NCBI GenBank assembly: GCA_963575745.1
Contig: CAUYUJ010015738.1
Span: forward strand, 303,842 to 367,841
Source: Prorocentrum cordatum
Taxonomy: Eukaryota; Sar; Dinophyceae; Prorocentrales; Prorocentraceae
Direction: 5' to 3'
DNA: 64,000 nucleotides
In this document: piece by piece, positions 1-9,729 of the stretch
Numbering within the stretch: the stretch's first letter is position 1
Layout of the letters: each line of letters begins with the position of its first letter
The notes under the pieces: generated by a model
What the model saw: only the letters and a program-made list of their open reading frames with translations
The model's database searches: none
What the model was told of the DNA's origin: nothing
Translations under genes and position numbers: made by a program

Positions 1-125
1 CTCGTCCTCGTCCTCGTCCTCCTCCTCGTCCTCCTCCTCCTCCTCCTTATCCTGCTGCTTCTCCTCCTCCTCCTCCTCTTCCTCCTCCTCCTCTTCTTCC
101 TCCTCCTCCTCTCCTTCTTTCCCCT
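1..125. repeat. TCC/CTC microsatellite (window edge)
   Basis: Imperfect CTC/TCC trinucleotide repeat with CTT and GTC variants. It runs off the left edge of the window. Open frames across it encode only poly-S/L/P or poly-E/R/G and are not taken as genes. Confidence 0.95.
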
Positions 126-354
126 CCCCCCATCCCCCGCGGATCCGCCACTCCCGGGTCGGGCGAACGGGGGGGATAGCAAAGGGGGGCTTTGAGAATC
201 AGCTCACGCAGCTGATTTTCCCGGCGCCTCCTGGCGCCGGGAGGCGCCCATGTATCGAGGAATGGGGTCCTCGGTAGGGCCGAAACCAGCTGCATGCAGC
301 AGATTTCGTACCCCCCCCTTTCCCAATCGAATCCATACGAAGTCCCCGTCCTCG

Positions 355-560
355 AACGAGTCCTCGTCCTCGTCCTCGTCCTCCTCCTCGTCCTCCTCCT
401 CCTCCTCCTTCCTGCTCCTCCCTCTCTCCTCTGCTCCTCCTCCTCCTCCTCCCTCCTCCTCCTCCTCCTCCTCCTCCTCCTCCTCCTCTTCCCCCTCCTC
501 CTCCTCCTTCTCCTCCTCCTCCTCCTCCTCCTCCTCCTCCTCCTCTCCTTCTTCTTCCTC
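355..560. repeat. TCC microsatellite
   Basis: About 200 bp of interrupted TCC repeats. It is preceded by unique-looking sequence (125-355) in which I see no gene. Confidence 0.95.
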
Positions 561-737
561 CCCCGCGGATGCGCCACTCCCCACGCGCCCCCGCCCAGGC
601 AAGAAAACACGCTCCCCCCAACTTCCTCGCTCGACCCTGGAGCCTCTCCGGGGCCCTCTGGGCTCGTGATGGGGGTGCTCTGGAGGCCGGGGGGGGGGGG
701 GGCATCCCTGCAAAGCTTGGGGGCACCAGGGGCCATG

Positions 738-905
738 GGTGAAGGGGAACTGGGACACACACATGAACAGACACAGAGAACCGAATTCCCCATATTGTCC
801 CCTGTTGTCTGGGTTTGTGTCTTCCCCCCCCCACTTCCCATCTCTTCCAGTTTTTTCTGGGCAGCGGCGATTCATTGTGTCTGTGTGCTTTGGTCCCTCC
901 TGAAT
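738..905 (+). repeat. Interspersed repeat family 4, diverged copy
   Basis: Holds the family-4 landmarks in order: ACACACA-rich left part, TTCCCCATATT, a CTGGGTTTGTGTCTTCCCCCC-type stretch, ACTTCCCAT, and a right end with GTGTCTGTGTG followed by TCCCTCCTGA. Better copies lie at 6,555-6,730, 33,083-33,217 and 54,470-54,600. Mobility mechanism is not evident. Confidence 0.55.
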
Positions 906-1111
906 GGGGCGCTGCTGGCAGCACCGGAGAGACGCGCTCTGGAAGGAGGGCCGCGGCAAGCCGAGGGGGCGCCCTCTGCCCTCTGGGCGGCCTGCTGGGG
1001 CGCCATCGCCGCCGCCTGCTGGGGCGCCATCGGGCTCGACGGCAGCTCGGGCGCCGGCGCAGCGTCGGGCCTCGGCCGGGGGGGGAGGAGCGAAGGGGAG
1101 GCCAGCGCAGG

Positions 1112-1240
1112 AAGGGAGGAGGAGGAGGAGGAGGAGGAGGAGGAGGAGGGGGAGGAGGAGGAGGAGAGGGGGAGGAGGGGGAGGAGGAGGGAGGAGGAGG
1201 AGGAGGAGGAGGAGAGGAGGAGGGAGGAGGAGGAGGAGGA
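1112..1240. repeat. GGA microsatellite
   Basis: GGA/GAG tract of about 130 bp with GGGGA interruptions, embedded in GC-rich sequence. Confidence 0.95.
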
Positions 1241-1515
1241 GCGGGCCGCGGAACGCTCTGTTTTCGCTCGTGGTCGTGTGTGGTCGTGGTCTGTCCTTCC
1301 CCCCCCCCTGGCCTCCTCCCCCCTCATGGCCTCCATGTGGGCCTCCCCCAAGGCCGCCTCGGCTTAATGACGTCCCTAAGCTGGGCGAATGTTCGTTATC
1401 CGTCTCTCATTTTTGTTCCACCTCTCTATATGTTTGTACACGTACCTCAATACCCCTATCTCTTTCTCTGTCGCCCACTCTGTTGTTCATCTCTCTGTGT
1501 GCCGATCTCTCGCCA

Positions 1516-1735
1516 GGCGCTTGAGTGTCCGAAGGCTCTGCATGGATTGGACGACGTGGCGTTGGTCTTTCAAGTGGCGAAGCACATCTTTACGACGGAT
1601 ACTTTGGAGGGCAGACCTTCGGCATTCGACGACTGCTTCTACTTGTGCGTGGAATCGCCAGGCGCGCTCGAGGCTCTTGCTGCGGCGCTGCATATGTGGA
1701 CGACAATGACAATACAAGCTCGCCAAAATGGCTGA
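1516..1735 (+). CDS. Exon-like segment, unknown product
   Basis: A long T/C-rich tract (about 1,440-1,512) ends in CGCCAG. An open frame of about 73 codons then follows, with balanced non-repetitive composition (begins ALECPKALHGLDD, ends MTIQARQNG before a stop). A pyrimidine tract plus CAG is what a 3' splice site looks like, so this may be a terminal exon. No family is recognised. An overlapping frame contains AYVDD at about 1,690. That resembles the YVDD box of copia reverse transcriptases, and a copia-like RNase H end lies 1 kb downstream, so a retroelement origin is the main alternative. No upstream exon was found. Confidence 0.3.
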
Positions 1736-1856
1736 ACGAACATTTCATCGAGTCTGCGTAACGTTTCGGAGGACCTACGCGATAGCAGCCACCGATGATG
1801 CACTTGGGAGTGAATTGCACATAAACTGACAAACTTCGGCATGCAAATGTCACGGG

Positions 1857-2570
1857 ATGAGTTTTGCCAGAAGTTGCGAGCAGTACCTCTCGGCAGCTTG
1901 CGAGCTACACAGGACGACTCGCCGCTCACGACGACGGGGCGGCAGCACTTCGATGCTACTTGGAGGACTTCTGCGGCTATCTCAGACCTGGCTGGACGCT
2001 ATCGCGGACACGGTCATCATTCAGCAGAGCACACAGCCGGCTGCGATCAAGCACATCAAGATGGCCAGCACTCTATTGCCTCGGTTGTATGCGCTCAACG
2101 CTGGCATCTGTCTTCAAAGGCTGACGCATCAGTTCGTCATCGACACAGTTGCGTTTTCGAGTGGAAATACGTCAGGAAGTCCATCTGCCCAGGAGCCGGT
2201 GGTGATCTTACTGGGCCCGGACAAGTGGTTCCTGCGACACCGGGTGAAAAAACTCCTACGACACTGGGCAAAGGACTCCAAGCAGCAGCTTCGCAACTTT
2301 GGCCACATCATCGCCTCTCTTGCGCACAAAGCCAATCGAGCATCAGGGAACACATCGAGAGCAGACACACTGGCAGGCATTATTGGCTGGCAAGGAGCTG
2401 GCGCAGGTGATCGCCATGAGGGTCACGGAAGGTTCGCACCAGGCATCCACCTATCTCTTCACGACAACAAGTCGATGAGGGATTCCATTCGCATTCAGGA
2501 CGGCGCAGAGCTTGTTAGCCTTATCGATCATTGGACAACTTGCAAACAAGTCTTCGAGCTCAGTGATTGA
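1857..2570 (+). CDS. Uncharacterised 237-codon open frame
   Basis: Open frame of non-repetitive composition, containing QEPVVILLGPDKWFLRHRV in its middle. I do not recognise a family. Its last 40 codons contain DNKSMRDSIR, resembling the D-x-KSL segment of Ty1/copia RNase H, and the copia-like ADGLTK box follows 120 bp after its stop in another frame. It may be the decayed body of a copia-type polyprotein or a chance frame. An overlapping frame at 1,841-2,410 is equally open, so coding is not established. Confidence 0.3.
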   Translation: MSFARSCEQYLSAACELHRTTRRSRRRGGSTSMLLGGLLRLSQTWLDAIADTVIIQQSTQPAAIKHIKMASTLLPRLYALNAGICLQRLTHQFVIDTVAFSSGNTSGSPSAQEPVVILLGPDKWFLRHRVKKLLRHWAKDSKQQLRNFGHIIASLAHKANRASGNTSRADTLAGIIGWQGAGAGDRHEGHGRFAPGIHLSLHDNKSMRDSIRIQDGAELVSLIDHWTTCKQVFELSD

Positions 2571-2770
2571 AACAAGGACGTACCTCGGGATCGGCATCGC
2601 CGCCTGTACGTTCTTTCAGTTCGTGAGATTAGCCTTTGAGGTTAATTCAGGAGGTGTTTCTGGTGACCCACTTTCGCGATGGTGGCAGATGGCCTAACCA
2701 AGAGTATTATCTCAGAAATCCTGTACGACCTCATCACCTACGGCTACTGGCGACCTGAAGCGAAGCGTAT
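2440..2770 (+). pseudogene. Ty1/copia-like RNase H C-terminus remnant
   Basis: Known family pattern: a DxKSL segment, then a short R-x-x-x-D-I-x-x-x-R-E helix, then W......QxADxLTK near the protein end. Here DNKSMRDSIR is followed, after frame changes, by ETRTYLGIGIAAC and then RWWQMADGLTKSI and LITYGYWRP. The pieces lie in two or three frames with stops between them, so the copy is dead. The ADGLTK box is the diagnostic part and the rest is inference. No LTRs were found nearby. Confidence 0.5.
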
Positions 2771-2899
2771 CGAGCATCCCATTGCAAGCATCGACACCCC
2801 GTCCATCACTGTCACCGAGAATGACCTCAGAAGCATGAAACCGATTTGGGCAGAATCACCGTCTGTATACATGGCTTCGGGGTTACAGAGCACGGACTA

Positions 2900-3338
2900 A
2901 AGGCAAGTGCTGTCATACTATGAGACGTGATGATTCATGTGTAAGTATCAGGTAAATCAGGGCCCTGACTACGGATATCAGCTTTGACCTCAGCTACTGC
3001 CAGAAGATTTGCTGCTGTGTTCTTGGCTATGCATGAACCGTATGCTCCAGAGATGGCTATCTCCTAGCTCATGACGCTGCTGACCTAACTGGATTGCTTT
3101 GCTGCCCTGACTTCTACTGCATCGATAAGCTCGATCCCGTCAATTTCACGTACCCGAGGTTGAACACAATTCCCGTAGGGGTCAGTAGATCCCCAACTCC
3201 GACATGTTACCATGAGTTCCCAGCTTCGCATTTGCCTGGCACTATACAGGACTTGTGTATCCTTCTTACGAGTCAGGAAGACCTGCGTCAGAACCCAGGT
3301 ATCCCCAGTCGAAGAAATAGGTAGACAAACACACTTCC
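2900..3338. other. Intergenic, no feature seen
   Basis: Unique-looking sequence of moderate GC with no sustained frame, repeat or RNA gene that I can support. Confidence 0.5.
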
Positions 3339-3340
3339 TA

Positions 3341-3530
3341 CAGTATGGGTCCGACCGCAAGAGATCTTCCACAAGACACCTTCCACAAGAAACCCAACCC
3401 TGAGACCCCAGGACGTCCATCGACAGATGGTTTGGGAACGTCACGCTGTCCATCGCAAAACCATCGAAACCCAAGAAACCCAGGGCACCCTGGAGGCACG
3501 CAGGGTGTGGCTTGGCATGGGCTTCCACTG
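3341..3530. mobile_element. TA-flanked CAGT-type MITE, family 13
   Basis: The element runs from TA-CAGTATGGGTCC to GGGCTTCCACTG-TA, so its ends are imperfect inverted repeats starting CAGT and it is bounded by TA on both sides. The inside carries AAGAAACCCAA-type motifs also found at 8,760-8,965, which has the same bounds. TA target duplication with CAGT ends is typical of Tc1/mariner-related MITEs. No transposase is present. Confidence 0.55.
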
Positions 3531-3984
3531 TACATCATAATTCAGACGGTTCCCTTCGGACGCGGCACCCGGGGGACACATTCACAAACCAAGAGAGAAC
3601 CTTTGGGCACAGGCCCTTTCTGGCAAAAGACGACCCTGGGCACGGGTGTTTCCGGGGAGGAGGAAAGCCTTGAGCTGCGGCGGAGGTCCAGGTCATTCTT
3701 CTCCCAGGAACGACAGAATCCAAAGTCGGACCAGCTCAGCGGGGGGGTCCCCGAGCTTCGGCTCTCCAGGCCTCTCCCGAGGCCAGCGGATGATCGCACC
3801 AAACCAAGCCAGGCGTCTGGTAGCGTTGCTGGGCTGCCCTGGCTGGGCGAACCTCTTGCAAGGGCGGTTCCTGGCGAAAGTCCACGAGCCGCGCCGGCCG
3901 TCAAATCCTCTCGACATGCTCTGGCACGAAAACACTTGAGCGTCAGGGAGAAAAGCATCTCACATGGGAGACGGGAGGTCGTTC

Positions 3985-4330
3985 CCTCCTCCTCCTCCTC
4001 CTCCTCCTCCTCCTCCTCCTCCTCCTCCTCCTCCTCCTCCTCCTCCTCCTCCTCCTCCTCCTCCCCTCCCCCTCCTCCTCCTCCTCCTCCTCCTCCTCCC
4101 CCTCCTCCCCTCCCCCTCCCCCTCCCCTCCCCCCCCCTCTCCCCTCCCCCCTCCCCCTCCCCCTCCCCCTCCCCCTCCCCTCCTCCTCCTCCTCCTCCTC
4201 CTCCTCCTCCTCCTCCTCCTCCTCCTCCTCCTCCTCCTCCTCCTCCTCCTCCTCCTCCTCCTCCTCCTCCTCCTCCTCCTCCTCCTCCTCCTCCTCCTCC
4301 TCCCTCCTCCTCCTCCCTCCGCTGCCCTGC
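3985..4330. repeat. Long TCC microsatellite
   Basis: About 345 bp of TCC repeats with a central CCCCTC-rich patch (4,060-4,180). One of the longest tracts in the window. Confidence 0.97.
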
Positions 4331-4544
4331 CCCTCCTCCCTTCTCACTTCTCCTTCCGCCCTTCTCCCTCCTCCTCCGTCCTCCTCTCCATCCCCTCCTC
4401 CCAGCCATCGGCCAAGTCACATCCCAGGCCTTTGAGAGACTTCTCGGATGGCTCTCCCACCGACGCGTGACGGCCCCAGATCAGCCCGAGCAACGGCGGA
4501 ACCGTCCTGGTGCGGCACTGGCCGATGGCATGGCCCATCCTAAT

Positions 4545-4682
4545 CCTCCTCCGCCCCCTCGTCGTCCTCCTCCTCGTCCTCCTCCTCCTCCTCCTCCTCC
4601 TCCTCATCATCATCATCATCCTCCCCCTTCTCCTCCTCCTCCTCCTCCTCCTCCTCCTCCTCCTCCTCCTCCTCCTCCACTT
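4545..4682. repeat. TCC/TCA microsatellite, left frame of a composite repeat
   Basis: TCC tract with an internal ATC patch. It directly abuts the left end of the composite repeat at 4,683-5,640. Confidence 0.95.
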
Positions 4683-5640
4683 CTTTCCTTATAGACAACA
4701 AACTCCTCCCTCGCACCCCGAGGCCGCTCGAAAGGGCGGCCCGGGCGTTTCGCCTGAGACCTCCTCACCATTAATGACCTTGGTGCTTGAACATTGGCAA
4801 CAACTTCACACATGGAGGGGGGGCGTTTTCAAAAAGTGGCTCTCGCCTTGCCGCTGCGCCCGTTATGCTTAAGCGTTTGCACGAGCTTCATGGACTGAGG
4901 GCGGATCGTTCTCAAAATGCGGCTCTCGCCTTAGCGCCGTCCGCATTCGTTGTACGATATTGGAAGAATTTCACGGATTGAAGGCGGGTCGCTTTCAACA
5001 TGCGGTTCTCGCCTTAGCATTGCGCACGATCGTCGCTTTCGAGGTGTTGAAGAGCTTCGAGGATTGAGGGCGGGTCGTTTTCAAAATGTGGCTCTCGCCT
5101 GAGCGCCGCCCGAATTCGTTTCTGATTATTTATGATTTGGGGGAAACTGCAAGTACTCCACGGATTCAAGGCGGCTCGGTTTCAAAAGGTGGCTCTCGCC
5201 TTCGCGCCGCGCACATTCGTGTTCAACAGTTGCAACAGCTTCACGGATTGATGGCAGCTCCTTTTGAAAATGTGGCTCTGATATTAGCCCCGCGCGAAGT
5301 TTTACTGGTGTTCACGGATATCGTATCAAAAATATGGTGTATTGGGGTGGTTCAGGATTGTCAGGGCGCAACAGATAGGTTGATTCGCGGTGTTGAAATC
5401 CCAGGAAGGGTGGTATGGCGCGATTCTGGATCGCCAAGACGCGGCAATCAGGTTAACTCGTGGCGTTGCAATTGTTGGAATGATGTTTTGGCACGCTTCA
5501 AGATTTTCACACGGTTGTCCCCCTATCGGGGCAATTTCTTCAATGAGAACAATCCCTCTGCAGGGGCCTGCGAACAGGGAACTTGGATTGAGGGTATATT
5601 TCAATATCGTAGATGAGTTTTGGGTTTACATTGGTCCTCC
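4683..5640 (+). repeat. Composite interspersed repeat framed by TCC tracts, copy 1
   Basis: Three modules are visible. The left leader contains CGCACCCCGAGGC and GGGCGTTTCGC. Next come about six subrepeats of 82-101 bp carrying TGGCTCTCGCCTTAGCGCC and TTCACGGATTGA. The last module has degenerate 70-bp units with GTTGATTCGCGG and GAAATCCCAGGA. The right end is TTTACATTGGTCC, which runs straight into TCC repeats. The same architecture recurs at 44,520-45,140 and, inverted, at 23,137-23,768. No protein or RNA gene was recognised in it. Confidence 0.8.
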
Positions 5641-5750
5641 TCCTCCTGCCCCTCCTGCTCCTCCTCCTCCTCCTTCCGCTCCTCTCCCCCCCTCCTCCTC
5701 CTCCTCCTCCTCCTCCTCCTCCTCCTCCTCCTCCTCCTCCTCCTCTTCAT
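5636..5750. repeat. TCC microsatellite, right frame of the composite repeat
   Basis: Begins inside the composite repeat's terminal GGTCC and continues as TCC. Confidence 0.95.
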
Positions 5751-5755
5751 GAAGA

Positions 5756-5935
5756 CTTGTTGTGCGCCGCACCGGGCGCGCCCCAACCTGCGCCCCAGCG
5801 CCCCCCCCCCGCGGCGCCTGTGGAAGCCGGCGCGGAAGTCTGGTATGTCCGCCATTGCCGACATTGCTGGCTGCCTCCGCGGAATGGGCCGTGCCGCGGG
5901 GGCCACGGCCAGCAGCGCCACCGCCGCTTCCTCCA
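5756..5935 (+). repeat. Duplicated segment (partner at 9,921-10,083)
   Basis: GCGCCTGTGGAAGCC, GCGCGGAAGTC and GGGGCCACGGCC are shared with 9,921-10,083. Each copy is followed at once by a CTC microsatellite. The plus frame RLWKPAR-SGM and the minus frame FRAGFHRR are both preserved between copies, so conservation does not show which strand, if any, codes. It could be an exon-derived repeat or part of a mobile element. Confidence 0.6.
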
Positions 5936-6078
5936 CCTCTTCGTCCGCCTCCTCCTCCTCCTCCTCCTCCTCCTCCTCCTCCTCCTCCTCCTCCTCCTCC
6001 TTTTTCTCCTCCTTATCATCCTCCTCCTTCTACTTCTCCTCCTCCTCCTCTTCTTCTCCTCCTCCTCCTCTTCCTTCG
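5936..6078. repeat. TCC microsatellite
   Basis: TCC repeats with CTT variants. Confidence 0.95.
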
Positions 6079-6249
6079 GATTCCTTCGGATTCAAGGGCA
6101 GGTGCTCCGCGCCACAGGGCTGCAAGACACAGGGCGTGAGGCAGAATAGAAAGCAGCGGGGCGCGCCTGACGTGTGGTCGTCGAAGCCGCCGAGACAGCG
6201 GCAGCGACAGTCACACCGCGACACGACAGGCGGCTCACCGCTGGATACA

Positions 6250-6254
6250 CACAA

Positions 6255-6305
<51 letters not shown>

Positions 6306-6306
6306 T
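6250..6306. repeat. AC/AT dinucleotide microsatellite
   Basis: ACACAC, then about ten TA steps, then ACACAC. The central TA run can fold on itself. Confidence 0.95.
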
Positions 6307-6554
6307 TTTTGTTTGCGTCGGCGGCTGGGCAGACGGTGACTGCTCCGGCAGATTGGCAACAGGGGACACGCCGCATGCAAACAAAAACCGAGATTAACAG
6401 AGGAAAAAGGAGGAGCCCCGGCGACAGGAAGAGAGGAGGCCGGGCCCACTCGGAGTCGCCGACTGCAGGGGAGCGCGGGGGGGGGGGGACCAGCGCTGGC
6501 ACTGAGCTGCACTGGGCTGCACTGAAGCCGGGGGCAGCGCGGCCCAGCAGACGG

Positions 6555-6735
6555 AGCGGCGGATGTGAAGGGGCCCCAGGACACACAAATAAGTACACAC
6601 AAATAACAGGAATCCCGATATTCTTCCATATTTTCTGGTTTCTGTCTTCCCCACCACCTCCCATGTTTTCCCATATCTTCCTGGGAGTCGACGATGACTT
6701 GTGCCCGTGTGTTTCTTTCCCTCCTGAGGATGGGG
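6555..6735 (+). repeat. Interspersed repeat family 4
   Basis: Order of landmarks: GGGGCCCCAGGACACACAAA, TAAGTACACACAAATAA, TCTTCCATATTTTCTGG, TCTGTCTTCCCC, TTTTCCCATATCTTCC, TGGGAGTCGACGATGA and GTGTTTCTTTCCCTCCTGA. Other copies lie at 33,083-33,217 and 54,470-54,600. The ACACACAAAT left end and the TTGTG...GTGTG right end are loosely complementary, so it may be a decayed inverted-repeat element. Confidence 0.75.
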
Positions 6736-7041
6736 GAGCCGCACGAGCGCACCAGCAGCCGCGACCCAGCGAGCCGCAGGGCGCGGGGCCCCGGGAGAGG
6801 AGCGGACGCGCCGAGACCGAGGGGGCCCGCGAGGCCCGGGGATGGGGTTGGCGGGCCGTGGCACGTCGGCGGGGCGGGCGCCTGCGGCCGCGGAGGGGCC
6901 ACGCGGGAAGGGGAGCGGCGGACCCCGGGGGGGAGGGGGCGCGGGCGCAGACCCAAAGGGCCAACAGAAAAACGCTGGGCGAGGTGCGACGGCGGCGGCG
7001 GCAGCCAGAGCACCAGCAGCCGGTGTCGGGGCGGGCGGCCT

Positions 7042-7184
7042 TGGGGGAACAAAACGTGGCATAAACATAACAACTCGGAGGTCCGCGCGCGCTCCGCGCG
7101 CCAGGGAGGGGAGGTCCAGCGCCGATCCGAGCAATCCGCGCGGACCTCCGAGTTTTTATGTTTATGCCACTTCTTGTTCCCCTG
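7042..7184. mobile_element. Foldback element, family 5
   Basis: Two inverted arms of about 48 bp: left from GGGGAACAAAACGTGGCATA through ACTCGGAGGTCCGCGCG, right the reverse complement with few differences. The loop has lost part of the left arm compared with 53,303-53,500. The same arm and core motifs (CATAAAC, GGCGCTGGA, GGCGCGCGGAGCGCGCC) make up the intron-like elements in the protease gene at 54,766-55,082 and 56,349-56,557. No gene is evident on either side of this copy. Confidence 0.8.
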
Positions 7185-7407
7185 TAGGCCTGGAAACCAG
7201 GCGCGCAGACGGGCGAGGCACTGGCAGCGCCGCGAATGCCGCCCGGCCGGCGGCAGCCCGGCAAAGCCCCCGCGGGGTGCACCAGGCGGAGGCCGAGCAA
7301 AACCTGCGGGAGGCCGACGAGCCCCTTATGGCCGAAGCAGGGGCCAGGAACGGCGGCGCGGGGCACCCCGGGCGGGGAGGCGGGGAACGGCCTGGAAGCC
7401 ACGAGTA

Positions 7408-7584
7408 CAGTCGGGGCGTTGACCTAAGGAACCCTAAATAAGGAACGAGGCCCCTTTTTTTCCATAAGTTAACCCTCGATTTCCTCTCGAAAACAGAAGG
7501 AAAGCCTGAGGCGAGCTGCGAAAGACTTAAGGAACACGGAGCCCCTTCCCAACGAAAAGGGTTCCTTCTTCAGGGCCCCGACTG
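7408..7584 (+). mobile_element. MITE family 1 (CAGTCGGGGC ends)
   Basis: 177 bp from CAGTCGGGGCGTTGACC to CAGGGCCCCGACTG, preceded by TA. The 3' TA is missing in this copy. The ends match as inverted repeats, including AAGGAACCCT just inside. Internal landmarks TAAATAAGGAACGAGGCCCC and AAAGGGTTCCTTCTTCAG are conserved in all copies. The other copies lie at 9,552-9,727, 20,456-20,631, 33,406-33,661, 35,991-36,137 and 46,560-46,735. Confidence 0.85.
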
Positions 7585-8047
7585 GAGGCGGCAAGACCAG
7601 CCGACAGGGACAGGGCCCACCCCGGGGCAGGGCAGCCACGGCGGCGAGCGGCGAGAGCCACCGAGGGGCGGCGAGAGGCCCCACGAATGGCATGGGGGAG
7701 CGGAGGGCCTGTGCGCAGCACGGCGCCACGGGGCCAGGGCCGCGGGGCAGACCGCGGGCGGCGAGAGGAAGCAGGCCCCGAGCGGAAGCTGGAGGCCTGC
7801 GGGGGGGAGCACCGAACAGAGTGAACGAGCCACGAGGGCAGAGGGGGGAAAGGGCAGCAACCAGGGGGGCCACTGCACAGAGCCTAGGGATGCCAAACTC
7901 AGAACAGGTCGAGGTGACGGGGCAGCTGCGCGAGAGCTGCCAGCGGTGGCTGCTGGAGGCTGACCAGCACTGGCGGGACGGGTCATTGCTCGGCCATCCA
8001 GGGAAGCCCAGAGGCGAGAACAAGTGACAAACAAACAAATTCACAGA

Positions 8048-8049
8048 CT

Positions 8050-8113
<64 letters not shown>

Positions 8114-8114
8114 C

Positions 8115-8171
<57 letters not shown>

Positions 8172-8172
8172 A

Positions 8173-8203
<31 letters not shown>

Positions 8204-8282
8204 AAGACACACAGACACACAGACACACACGCACACAGACACACACACACACACACACATACACACATACACACACACACAC
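8048..8282. repeat. GACA then CA microsatellite
   Basis: About 40 GACA units with rare CACA and AAGA variants, passing into ACACAC. The reverse strand reads as poly-(CLSV), a translation artefact of the repeat. Confidence 0.98.
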
Positions 8283-8289
8283 TCCGTCC

Positions 8290-8755
8290 AAGCTCTTTCC
8301 GGGTGGACAGGGACGCGCCAGACTTGAGCATATGTGAACTCTTGCTGGTGTGCTTCTTACGGGGGTGGGAGTGGCACGCTGCTGTCAGGTAGTTCGACCA
8401 GGCTATCCGACCGCACCACACCTGGAGCACATAACAAAGCTCTCCCTGCCCCCAAACCATAAGAGACTGGATCCGGTGGGCCGAACTCGCTATCCTGGGG
8501 GCGCCACGACACATCGTCTTCGTCGTGCAAATACCTGCTCTAATTACTGCCCGCTTCTCCGCAAATCGTGCGCTGACCTGCCCACCTGGTTGACACGGAC
8601 AAGTTTGTGGCCTCGAGCTTCTGGCGCCAGTTCGAATTGCGAGGGGCGGGCACGGAGCACGGAAATTCGCTGGGACTTCTTGAACACCTGGGAGGACGAG
8701 CGTAGAGAGATTGCTCAACGTCGCATGCACGAGTGTCACGCTCCGGCCGACCAGC
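8290..8755. other. Intergenic, no assigned gene
   Basis: Non-repetitive sequence. A plus-strand stretch ending with DFLNTWEDERREIAQRRM (8,672-8,730) looks protein-like but lacks a recognisable domain or splice sites that I can defend. Confidence 0.4.
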
Positions 8756-8759
8756 CCTA

Positions 8760-8965
8760 CAGCGCGGGCGCGGCCGCAAGAAACCCTCGCAAGAAACCCA
8801 ATGCTGAGAACCCGTGCGCGAGGTACACCCGAGGGGAAACCCGGAACACCCTGAACGCAGCAGCTCCTTCAACGGCTGCGGGAAGTCACCGCGCAGCGCG
8901 AGGAGCGAAGAAACCCAGGATACCCTGACGAAAAGCACATGGTTTCTTGATGCGCGCTCCCACTG
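8760..8965. mobile_element. TA-flanked CAGT-type MITE, family 13, copy 2
   Basis: Runs from TA-CAGCGCGGGCGCGGC to GCGCGCTCCCACTG-TA. The ends are imperfect inverted repeats of about 14 bp. It shares AAGAAACCCAA-TGCTGAGAAC-type and AAGAAACCCAGG motifs with 3,341-3,530. Confidence 0.55.
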
Positions 8966-9240
8966 TATAGAGGCCCTCAAACTCAGGAACGGTGCTCTCT
9001 ACCAAGCTTTCCTCGCAAGTCCCTCAAGTTGGTGAGTTGCCCGCGGCCGCGTTAGCTCGCATGGTGGTCGTGGCGGCGCGGGGCGCACACGGAGTGCACT
9101 GCCGAATGCCTCTCCGAGGTGCTGGTATGAGAACAAGCCCTCCACGAAGGGGCTTGGTTCCTAGCCCTAGCGGACGGGTACAAGGGGGGAGAGACACACA
9201 TGAAGTTCAAATCCGCCTGTTACATCACATGCTCGCGAGA

Positions 9241-9345
9241 TGCTCGTCGTCGTCGTCGTCGACATCGACGTCGGCGTCGCCGTCGTCGACGTCGTCGTCG
9301 TCTTCGTCGTCGTCTTCGTCGTCGTCGTTGTCGCGGTCGTCTCCC
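9241..9345. repeat. GTC/GAC microsatellite
   Basis: About 100 bp of GTC repeats with GAC and TTC variants. Confidence 0.95.
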
Positions 9346-9362
9346 TCCTCCCCTCGGTTACA

Positions 9363-9533
9363 CGCAAGAGTGACCCTGGGGTAAGAGTGACCTTTGGTGC
9401 GCGGCTCTTGGGGACCGCGGGTGGGCCAAAAGCCAGCGCGCAAGCCGCTGCTGCCGCTGCTCCTTCGGCCATCTGGGGGCCCACCTGTGCCCGCACCAAC
9501 AAGGTCTCTCCGGCGAAAGGTCACCCTTACGCC
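9363..9533 (+). mobile_element. Inverted-repeat element, family 3
   Basis: Begins CGCAAGAGTGACCCTGGGG and ends AAAGGTCACCCTTACG. The ends are inverted (CGYAAGRGTGACC). Inner landmarks are GTGCGCGGCT, CCATCTGGG and CCCGCACCAAC. Related copies lie at 36,141-36,316 and 41,716-42,128. It lies 18 bp upstream of a family-1 MITE. Confidence 0.7.
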
Positions 9534-9551
9534 TTGTCGACCCCCCTGCTA

Positions 9552-9727
9552 CAATAGGGGCGTTGACCTAAGGAACCCTAACTAAGGAACGAGGCCCCTA
9601 TTTTCCATAGGTTGAACTTCGACTTCGCATCGAAAACCTCAGGGAAATCCAAGGCGAGCTGCGAAACACTTCAGGAACACGGAGCCCTTCCCCAACGAGA
9701 AGGGTTCCTTCTTCAGGGCCCCGACTG
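9552..9727 (+). mobile_element. MITE family 1
   Basis: 176 bp flanked by TA on both sides (9,550-9,551 and 9,728-9,729). The left end is altered to CAATAGGGGC, the right end is intact CCCCGACTG. Its right TA is also the left TA of the family-6 MITE that follows. Confidence 0.85.
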
Positions 9728-9729
9728 TA

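Noticed and set aside
1660-1720. Copia reverse transcriptase called from AYVDD alone
   Set aside because: Only the four-residue box fits. The residues around it do not match the family, so only the RNase H end at 2.4-2.8 kb is called.
3345-4694. Very long open frames over microsatellites (poly-S, P, L, E, R, G, H, D, M)
   Set aside because: They are direct translations of trinucleotide repeats, equally open on both strands and in several frames, with no unique domain.
8041-8739. Cys/Leu/Ser/Val-repeat protein on the minus strand
   Set aside because: It is the GACA tetranucleotide repeat read in frame. Period 4 makes a 12-nt, 4-residue repeat automatically.
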